Shown here: one piece after another, positions 56,700 through 64,000 of the stretch
Numbering within the stretch: position 1 is the stretch's first letter
Layout: each line of letters opens with the position of its first letter
Assembly: GCA_033782935.1 (NCBI GenBank)
Contig: JAWQEG010001325.1
Coordinates: 1,054,001 to 1,118,000 of the forward strand
DNA from: Petrolisthes cinctipes
Taxonomy: Eukaryota > Arthropoda > Malacostraca > Decapoda > Porcellanidae
Length of the DNA stretch: 64,000 nt
Direction: 5' to 3'
Program-made: the position numbers and the translations under genes
Notes under the pieces: model-generated
What the model saw: the letters and a program-made list of their open reading frames with translations, nothing else
Database searches by the model: none
Told to the model about the DNA's origin: nothing

Positions 56700-57130
56700 C
56701 TAATCCTCAATAAAAGAAGCCAATAAAACACCCCTGGGGTTGACCGAACTGTCACCCCACAGAGGATGACGACTATTAAAATCACCCAATAAAATAAAGG
56801 GAGAGGGAAGGTCCCGTACAAGACGGTTGAGATCAACACTCTCAACTGTAACACTGGGAGAAGGATATAGACTGCACATAGTGTACGGGAGGTCCATAAA
56901 AACCTTAACTGCAACAGCCTGGAGCGGAGTGTCAATCTCCAGGCTCGTGCATGGAATATCTCGGCGAACTAGGATGGCAGAGCCACCATGGTGACCCTGC
57001 CCTTCAAATAAATTGGAATAAAATGCAGTGTATGCTGGAGGACTGGCAGGAATGTAGTCCCCAAGCATTGTCTCTTGGAGAGAAATACATGCAGGAGAGA
57101 AGCTAGAGAGAAGAACGCGCAGTTCCTCCC
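56700..57130 (-). pseudogene. Endonuclease of A3
   Basis: The frame 57068-56700 reads MLGDYIPASPPAYTAF, then the ILVRRDIPC block, then LLGDFNSRHPLWGDSS with the GDFN motif. It shows the continuous endonuclease start that is broken in A2 by the hairpin at 15558-15777. Confidence 0.75.
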
Positions 57131-57178
57131 AAGAAGTACGTAAGCCACTGCAATTCCAATGAAGGACCTTGAACAGTG

Positions 57179-58095
57179 TTACTTTAGTACTGATTTTTGG
57201 GAAGCCTCACGGAGGTACTTCCCACTACCACCTTGACCTAAGGGTTTACTCAAACGATAAGATTTGTCTAATCCTGTGCCACTAGATGAAGAGCGAATCC
57301 GAGGAGTAGTACTTGGGGCAGTAATTGGGACCCGTAGACGAGTCCCTGAAGCATCTGATATGTTAGAAGAAGATGAAGGTATATGAGCTGAGATATTCTT
57401 TGAAACAATTACGTTGGTATTGTCCTGTACAGCAGTGGTATCACTGACACAAGCAGATACATCAACATCCATAACACAGGTGGTAGAATCACTCCGCTGC
57501 TCAAGTGGAAGAGAAAGTGAATCTTTTGAAGTCACAACATCAGTGGCATCTACATTAACTTCACGCCCCTCTGATGATCCCGAAGGAAGTTTGCGAGGAG
57601 GAACTTCTGTTGAATCAAGAGATTCATCAGAGAACGCTTCTGGTGAAATTGAGAGGAAACTATGGATGAGTCCACAGAGATGGTTGCCTTACAAGGAGGA
57701 ACATCTATAGAGTCAAGTGCCTCAGAGGAACCACGAAGGCGTCTCTGTGGCAGATTAGGTGACTTAAGTTTCCTTTATGGAGAGCGTGTGGCAACGTGAA
57801 CCTCTACCACATGGACACCTTTAGCTAAAGTCTGAGAATTGTCATCAGTTGAAGGGTCACCAGAATGAGTGTCTGATAAAGTTTCCAAGACAGAGAAACT
57901 ATTCTGTAGAGTAGCCTTAGAAACGCTCTCACTAGAGCAAAAAGCAGCTGCCTCTTGAGAGGGTTGAGAGGGTGCTGCAACCAATTTAGGGCGAAGGGAG
58001 AGGCGTATGTCTTCACACCCCCATCCTTCTGTCGCCTGAAGTTGAGTTGCCGTCGGGCACTACCTATTCTAATGAATTGGGTATTAGCCAAGTGA
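57179..58095 (-). pseudogene. C-terminal part of family A ORF1 in A3
   Basis: Frames 57984-57775 and 57535-57179 match the Ser/Pro-rich C-terminal half of the A2 ORF1 (for example NSFSVLET.SDTHSGDPS). It begins downstream of the zinc knuckles because of the 5' truncation. Frame changes are present. Confidence 0.75.
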
Positions 58096-59520
58096 CAACC
58101 AGTCCATCAATTCTGGCTTAAAGAGCGGAGAAGCGGTTCTCATGAGGGTAGCAACAGACTTGCGGAGAGCCAGGTCCGGAGGTCAGGCAGGGCTGGTGGG
58201 AGTAGCAGACTGGGAGGCTGCATAATAGTAGAGGCACGAACCTGGACCTGATGTCGAGCACATCCATGCCACACGTTAACCCCTGGCTGAAGGCATCGTT
58301 GACACTTTCATCGAGACGTATCCTCAGGAGGTGAAGGCTCAGAGGTGGAGGCAGCAGGGCGTGATGGTTCACCCCTGACAGGACATGTCTTGGAATCACA
58401 GGCACACTTCGGCGAGGCGGAACAGTATCGAGAGATATGCCCAACTCCCCAGCACCTGTAGCACCAAGGCTGGTCATTATGAAGTTTTCGCACTTCACAC
58501 GGTGGAAGAAAGGGGAGGAAATCAAAGGAAATCTCAATTGGAGGTGGGTCGGGAAGACTCCAGACAACAACAATATGGCTAATGGGAAAACCATCTTGGA
58601 GAAAACGACGGGCAGAGTACACATCAGGGTATTCCCCAGCAAGTTTCAAATCAATATCAATAGGATAACAGGGGATGATGTAGCTGGGGAACTTACGAGG
58701 CCTGTCGGGTGAGTCTTGAGGAATGAGAGGAAGAGACGAAAATTCACCAGCCTTTACTCTATCAATGATATCCTGACACTTCCTAGAGATGTAGACAAAC
58801 CGGGAGGTGACGGCAGCCATCTTGACTTCAGCCAGTTCACGCTGCTATTTGAAAGCACTATTGACACAAGACAACCAACGCAGCTTTGTGTCTGTTTATG
58901 TGTTCTTCCCAGGAAAGGAGAGCTTGAATAGGCATCTCTCGGTGCAAAAGCAGGAATGTTAGACGAGGGCAATGAGTTGGTATACAAGGAAGAAATACTA
59001 GGGTGAGGCAGAGAAGGTACGTCGTGCACTGTTGAAGCACCCTTCGCCGTCTTGGCAGCCGGAGGCAAGCAATCCACACCATCGGAGTCCTGCAAGGAGT
59101 CGAACGAGGCGTCAACTTGATAGAGGTTGAGGAGGTGGACGGGTGCAACCCGAGCTGCGGAGTGACCGAGGACAAGGGGGGAGGGTTGTCAGAGGGCAGC
59201 TCAGGCCAGTGATCCTCAATTGTCGACTCGTCGTCGTCCGGCATTGCCAAGCTGGCCTCCAAGCAGGAATCCACGCTCTCCATCAGGCTAAGCAAGGCCA
59301 AGATGGGAAGCAAACAACTGAACACACAATCAGCCAGGGACACACACACACACAAACAGAACCACAACTAAACAAAACACATAATCACAACAGACAAACA
59401 ACACTAAAAATACGACAGAAACAACAAAACACAAGCAACATATATAACAACACAAACAACTATGCATGCAGAGCGCCAGGAGAACGTCCACACTCCATGA
59501 AGGTTGGAGCGAGACTCTGA
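58096..59520 (-). mobile_element. Non-LTR family B, copy B4 (5' UTR + ORF1 only)
   Basis: The 5' end is near 59515 (GGAGCGAGACT on + is the complement of AGTCTCGCTCC), followed by a 5' UTR. ORF1 comes next, with its knuckle region (CYRCWGVGHISRYC, 58440-58480). A deletion has shortened the second knuckle to CACDSKTC. It ends at 58096 in the ORF1 coiled-coil region, where A3 begins. Confidence 0.85.
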
Positions 59521-59791
59521 GCTGGCAGTGGCTTCACACCATTGCCTGGTCAGAGACTGTTTGCCGCGACTGTACCTCTCCTTTTCCAAAAAAATTCTTT
59601 TGTATTAGAATGATAGGACTGTCAGTAACTTTTATGGTATGAAAGATTTATAATTCTGAGAAATATGCTGTGTAATTTAATTTGAAGAGAGCTAATCTAA
59701 TTCTCAATAATTGTATTCGAACTTTAAAAGTTATCTAGCCTGAGCTACCCTACAGTACGAATGTACCCTAAACAAATTTATGCTTCCACAG
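59521..59791. other. End of P450 intron 1; single MITE-like end
   Basis: At about 59562-59574 the sequence TGCCGCGACTGTA is the complement of the end TACAGTCGCGGCA seen in the MITE at 8142. No matching partner was found, so it is a relic or chance. Otherwise nothing recognised. Confidence 0.4.
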
Positions 59792-60032
59792 AAATGAAGG
59801 GAAACAAGATTCATGAGTACTTTATGAAGCTACACAAGACTTACGGTCCTGTCTTTAGAATGGAAAATCCATTAAACCCTTCCATGGTGGTGGTGACAAG
59901 GCCTGAAGACTGTGAAGCCATGGTGCGGGCCACGATGGACAACCCAGTGAGATATGGATTTACTTCACTCAAGAAAATCAGGAAAGACTCTCTGGATGAC
60001 TACTTTGAGGGCAAGAGTGGCATACTGGCCGA
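59792..60032 (+). CDS. Mitochondrial-clan P450, coding exon 2
   Basis: Acceptor TGCTTCCACAG|AA at 59791/59792; the split Gly/Glu codon joins exon 1 in phase. It encodes MKGNKIHEYFMKLHKTYGPV, then FRMENPLNPSMVVVTRPEDC (the first beta sheet and helix region of a P450), EAMVRATMDNPVRYGF and DDYFEGKSGILAE. Donor GCCGA|GTGAGG at 60032/60033, phase 2. The order and the KYGPV-like and GI...NGEEW pattern across the next junction are typical of mitochondrial-clan P450s. Confidence 0.88.
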
Positions 60033-60964
60033 GTGAGGATTTATTGAAATAACTTCGAACATAGATAACTGTATATCTGAACTTGACGTGAATATAGCTC
60101 TTTTGCAGTAACGAGCCCTAAGTACTACATGTACACTTGGTAGCTGGAATATAAATTCAGTTGGTATTATAGTGTAGGTAGGTATGTCAGTATAATATGG
60201 AAATAGGTAAGTAATTAGATATGCAGGTAGGTATAGAAGAATATAATATGTAAGTAAGTAGAAGTGCAATAATTAATATATGTATAAATTGGGAAGTATT
60301 GACAAGTGAGTGGATATTAAGACAAAAATCCAATAGAAAAGTAGATTATTTTGTAAGTAAGTACTATATGAAGTAGTAAGGTAGATAGGCAAGTAGATAT
60401 ATAAGTACACCAACAGGGTTTCGCTTATCCGCGGGTTAGCCAGTGGATATGCACGACTTTCCTTATCCACAGGTTAGCCTATGTTGTACTGTATGTACTG
60501 GTTTCTATTGGCTTATACTGGCTGGCCAAACACGTGAAAATGTGAGTAAGTGTGAAAAGTGTGTTGGATGAGAGTTTGTGGTGTATCTGACCAACCGTTA
60601 CTGCAGCTGCCAGGCAGCTTCCCTGGCCCGTGTCTAATCCTGGTATACAATTATCTATGTTTCGAACTATTTAGATAGTGTGTGTAAATAGGTATATACT
60701 AGGGTGAATCTATGACTGTTCATTGCACATTCATTTTCATCCTCTATTTGTTTCCACTAATTAATAGCTTAGTTAGCAGAGGTATATTATCATACATTTT
60801 TATTACCTATTTATATTATATCCTCATAATTTTCTTTGCTATAATATATTATCCATTGTCAGCTACTTCCATTCCTTGCTTTTAGAAATCATGTTGGTAA
60901 GGAAAATTAATGGTGTTTGAAATTAGTAATACTTGATGTTAATATTTTCATGGTGTGTGTGTAG
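60033..60964 (+). other. P450 intron 2
   Basis: 932 bp with GTGAGG donor and a (TG)-rich tract ending GTGTGTGTAG before the acceptor. Contains GTAG-type short repeats near 60170-60400. No element recognised. Confidence 0.75.
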
Positions 60965-61081
60965 GAATGGTGAGGAGTGGAGGCGAGTGAGGTCACGTGT
61001 CCAGACCCCCATGATGAAAGCAAGGAATGTCAACTCCTTCATCACCCCAATGGATGAGATTACTCTAGAGTTTACAAACAG
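60965..61081 (+). CDS. Mitochondrial-clan P450, coding exon 3
   Basis: Encodes NGEEWRRVRSRVQTPMMKAR followed by NVNSFITPMDEITLEFTNR. This is the C-helix region, where the WRxxR pair contacts a haem propionate: W and R are present (EEWRRVRS). Donor AACAG|GTAAGA at 61081/61082, phase 2. The I helix, ExxR and Cys haem-ligand exons are not in this window, so the gene is incomplete here. Confidence 0.88.
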
Positions 61082-62439
61082 GTAAGACAGGTCAAGGGCA
61101 AGGTCACTATAGGTCAAACATGATTTTACATCTGCCAATCACATTGCTTCTCAGCATGACAATGTGTTGATGACAAGTTCCTAAAGTGTTATGATATCAA
61201 TGCCATATCGGGGAACAATCTGTTGTCACACCACACATCTTGTACAGTACCTGGGCTACAATTTGTAACGCAATGAGGCCATGGGACATTATAAGAGATG
61301 AACACCTTGGTTCTTCCGAATCTCAAGGTACACTTAAATGGGTTCTGCTGATTTGCTAGTCTACGGTTCGATTCCTGGATGCATAAAAACACTCTCTAAC
61401 CAGGTACACTTTACAAGATTTCCACTTCGACCACCCCCTCACTTGGCGTGGCTAACGTGCCGACTAATAATAATAATAATATTTCTTGATACATTTACTC
61501 ATACATATTATTACCTAATGTTTTATTTATATGAATTTTACCGTCTCTGAATCCAACCAAAAACTGAACACACAATCATACTTTTGGGGTTATGACATAT
61601 AGGGCACCTTCTTCTTGTGGTCTGTCACTGAACGCTTCATTGCCTATTAACAAAATATATCACTGTTAGTATGGCTACCGTGTTAATATTACTGAAAAAA
61701 CAATAAATATTTTCTTACTGGCAGACGTAAACTGAAATAATTATGAGGTGATAATGATATTATTTTGACATGGTTTTCAATGTTTGATAACAACAGACAA
61801 TATACAACGCCACGGCTTTATACCAAACCTAATAATGTGTTTGTGTGTGTGTGTGTGTGTGTACTGAGAAGCAAGAGATAGAGAGAGAGAAACGAGGTGC
61901 TAGAGTGATAGTGTGTGTGTGTGTGTGTACTGAGAGAGAGAGAGAGAGAGACGAGGAGCTAGAGCAGGTTGCTTGTTGTCCGTAATGAGAGATGAAGTAA
62001 ACTATGATTGGTGTACAAGTTTGTAGTCAGGTGTCTACAAAAATGAATATATGTACCGGTAAATAAATTTTGTATTACTTGGGGGAGAACACATTACTGA
62101 TATGTTAATGAATATATTAAAATGGCTGTAATGTTGCATTAGCACATGTGACTCATCTTCTCTGCACCACCACCCCTCCTTCCACCCACCAAGCCGTCTA
62201 TCCCTCTACCAACCCCCCCACTCTCCCATTCTCCGACCCAAATACGGAATTATTGGTATAGTGAAACCAGCACAGCTGATTTGCTATAGAATAGGCCCCT
62301 TCACAAGCCCAGGCCCCGTATAGGCAAAATCTGGGTTGGAAGGGTCAATTCCGTGACGTTCATCAGAAGTAAATAAAATTCAAATCTGGCGCTGTACTGA
62401 TAGTGGAGCCACCTGGTGGTGGTGAGGTGAGGTATCAAG
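61082..62439 (+). other. P450 intron 3 (start), no further exon seen
   Basis: Starts GTAAGA. Contains GT and GA microsatellites (61843-61862, 61911-61950) and a C-rich stretch near 62165-62235. No P450 exon or element was recognised. Confidence 0.6.
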
Positions 62440-63245
62440 CCCCTCCTCCGCTGAATACCGCTCGCCCACTCTGTCGCGGAACACGTCTCAGTCAACATCT
62501 ACGCTCCTCGCTGCTACGCTATGGTATTGTGTCGCGTGTTCCTGCTAATTTTTTCTTTTGTGTTCTAGTGGCTAGCCTGCTTTGCAGATGTATCATGTGT
62601 GTTTTCTAGGAGGGTTTTAGGTGTTTATGGGGGTTTTTTCTTCGTTAGGACTTAGTTCTTTTCCTTAAGCGAAGGGGGCTTTTCAGCCCCTGTTTTCGGA
62701 GTTTTTCTCCGTCTGTCCCCCCTTTCACTGTTCCTCCTGCCACTAGTACATGCTTCGTGTGTATTTTATCGGGGTTTCTGGGGTTTTTTAGCGAGGTTAG
62801 TGGGCGCCACGTGGGACTTCTCCGCCCCACGTGGTGAGCACATGGGGTCTTTGCAGCCCTTCCTCTTGCCTTCCCCGATTATTATGTGTCCCCTCTCGGT
62901 AAGGGGGAGTGAGAATTGTGCCCTGGTTCTCTCTTCCTCTCCCGGGCGGGGGTTTTCTATTTTATTTTTGGGGTTTTTCCATTATTTTCAGCCTGGAGTG
63001 TTTCTTCTCAGGCTATCGGGTCCCCTCCTACCCCTCCTTCTGGTTCATTCTGTCCGGGGGGCCCTTATTTACCCGCTCCATGTGGCAGACTGTTTTGGTT
63101 TTACGGGGTTTTTCCCTGGGCGGCTGCGCGAGTGTGGGGGATCGTGTCCTGGTCCCCAGGTACAGCGGGCGTGTCCCGCGCTTCTTTCCTTCGGGGAGGA
63201 TGGGTTTCGTGTCTTCTGTGTTCCAGTGTTTGCACGTGTTAACCC
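62440..63245 (+). other. GC-rich leader upstream of a gag-like ORF
   Basis: The composition changes sharply to G/C/T-rich with T-runs and G-runs, and it leads into the ORF at 63246. A longer open frame here (62800-63618) in a different phase has no recognisable motif and is probably a by-product of composition. Probably the 5' region of the element that continues past the window. Confidence 0.4.
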
Positions 63246-64000
63246 ATGTTTGTGTATTCTTTTCTCCCTCAGCCTACTCGTGCCCTTTGTGCTGCCTCAG
63301 GATGTACCGTGCGGGTCTCGCCTGACGGACACCTGCACTGTTCACCTCACGCACCCTGCTTCACTCCCTTGGGTTACGACCCTTTGGCGTGTGGTGTGTG
63401 CCGCCCTTGGGCTGAGTTGTGTCGGGTTACCTCCCCTTCTGCCCGCTCCAAGCTCCCTGCCCTTGCTTCTCTTCGTATGGCGTGGACGAGGGCTAGGAGA
63501 ATGGCCCACAAACGAGACGGTTCTTCTTTGGCGTGGGTGGACCCGATTTTGGGAGCGGACCTGGGTTTATTCAGGACCCGTTACCCTTCTTCCTGTCTCT
63601 CGGAGTCTCAGGGGCTAGAACCTCCTGAGGCCCGAGAGATTGAGCCTCCTTCCCTAGGCGGTACTATGACTCCTTCTCGGGGCTTATCCCCCCGGGAAAC
63701 GAGCGAGTCTGTCGCGCTGGTTCTCCCGACTGCCTCACCGGTACAAGGGCCCAGCAGGGAACCCCCAGCTTCGCCTCCTGCTAGAGCTGGCTCCTCAGGC
63801 CTCTCTAGAGGACGCAAGCGTTCAGCTAAGAGGTCCCGCCACTCCAGGAAGTCCCGTGCTCGTCGCCGTTCTCCTTCCTCCTCTTCTTCGTCGTCCTCTT
63901 CCTCTTCTTCGTCGTCGGGGAGCTCTCCTTCGCCCGCCCGCAAATCCCGCAAGGGTAAGCGGGGGGGGGACAGCCCCTCGTCGAGGAAGATAGTTAAGAT
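63246..64000 (+). CDS. Gag-like ORF of a probable DIRS-like element (open at window end)
   Basis: Open from ATG 63246 to the last base, at least 251 codons. The N-terminal region has a Cys/His-rich pattern with HLHCSPHAPC and DPLACGVCRPWAEL, about residues 30-65. A basic segment follows (WTRARRMAHKR), then an acidic/Pro-rich linker. Then comes an Arg/Ser-rich tail: GRKRSAKRSRHSRKSRARRR, a long serine run, and KSRKGKRGG. The pattern resembles first ORFs of decapod DIRS-like elements as I recall them. An SR-rich host protein cannot be excluded. It could lie in an intron of the P450 gene, same strand. Confidence 0.45.
   Translation, partial: MFVYSFLPQPTRALCAASGCTVRVSPDGHLHCSPHAPCFTPLGYDPLACGVCRPWAELCRVTSPSARSKLPALASLRMAWTRARRMAHKRDGSSLAWVDPILGADLGLFRTRYPSSCLSESQGLEPPEAREIEPPSLGGTMTPSRGLSPRETSESVALVLPTASPVQGPSREPPASPPARAGSSGLSRGRKRSAKRSRHSRKSRARRRSPSSSSSSSSSSSSSSGSSPSPARKSRKGKRGGDSPSSRKIVK

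Larger units (their letters stand above)
55236..58095 (-). mobile_element. Non-LTR family A, copy A3 (internally deleted, 5'-truncated)
   Basis: The 3' tail of TCAA-type repeats is at 55236-55260 (seen as ATTGATTGATTG on +), followed inward by the 3' UTR and an RNase H domain. A deletion joint near 56280 removes essentially the whole RT. The endonuclease/linker (56281-57130) and the C-terminal part of ORF1 (57179-58095) come next. It ends abruptly at 58095, where family B sequence in the same orientation begins. It keeps the RNase H and the endonuclease start that A2 lost. Confidence 0.85.
53798..59791 (+). other. P450 intron 1, filled with transposons
   Basis: About 6.0 kb between GT (53798) and AG (59790-59791). 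It contains the truncated end of the large TIR element, a 56-bp minisatellite, and copies A3 and B4. All retroelement copies are on the minus strand, opposite to the gene. Confidence 0.8.

Noticed and set aside
59562..59574. Half of a CAGTCGCGGC MITE
   Set aside because: No second terminus was found nearby. Too short to call more than a possible relic.
62800..63618. 272-codon open frame
   Set aside because: Low-G+C-stop artefact of a GC-rich leader. The motif-bearing frame is the overlapping one from 63246.

Overview
This is a eukaryotic, animal window, most likely from an arthropod and probably a decapod crustacean. That placement rests on intron-split genes with GT/AG borders, dense old and young transposons of arthropod type (I/R1/Jockey-like non-LTR elements, DIRS-like tyrosine-recombinase elements, Ty3/gypsy, TA-flanked MITEs, hAT MITE, tRNA-derived SINE), long microsatellites and a mitochondrial-clan cytochrome P450. 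There is no sign of bacterial operons, CRISPR arrays or rRNA. The only host gene I can support is the 5' part of the P450 on the + strand: coding exons at 53563-53797, 59792-60032 and 60965-61081, with a strong splice acceptor just upstream of the ATG. Almost everything else is mobile DNA nested in mobile DNA.

Layout. 1-1810: G-poor fragment of a non-LTR element. 3920-6910: decayed DIRS-like element (minus). 7270-7770: RTE-like reverse-transcriptase scrap. 8036-20431: two non-LTR families, here called A (RNase H, TCAA-type 3' tail) and B (RNase H, poly(A) tail). Full-length A2 (12732-18218) sits inside B1 with a 10-bp target-site duplication, and B1 also carries a SINE with its own duplication. 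20862-21625: two TA-flanked MITEs.

22432-53317 is the core of the window. I read it as one minus-strand Ty3/gypsy provirus-like element: 5' LTR 52663-53313, 3' LTR 22436-23113, candidate 4-bp duplication ATCT outside them. It has been pulled apart by later insertions: B3 (46880-51868) in the gag side, a hAT MITE (24748-25196) in the 3' third, and a 16.84-kb terminal-inverted-repeat transposon (27618-44457) in the reverse transcriptase, flanked by the 3-bp duplication AGT. The two halves of the reverse transcriptase lie on either side of that large element and are back in register at the junction when one AGT is removed.

The 16.84-kb element is the most unusual object here. It carries a broken DDE-nuclease-like gene near its right end. 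It also contains a perfect-length palindrome: arms 28267-30855 and 36882-41077 pair with no net gap over 2589 bp once a single TA-flanked 1605-bp transposon (37045-38649) is taken out of the right arm. The palindrome spacer received a near-complete family B retrotransposon (31183-36862) with the 10-bp duplication CCTTAGCCTG. A truncated second copy of the large element's end lies in P450 intron 1 (54070-54880).

53551-61081: P450 exons separated by TE-filled introns (large-element end, 56-bp minisatellite, A3/B4 copies). 63246 to the window end: an open reading frame resembling the gag of a DIRS-like element, entering from its 5' end.

All family assignments come from reading motifs by eye. 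No database search was possible.
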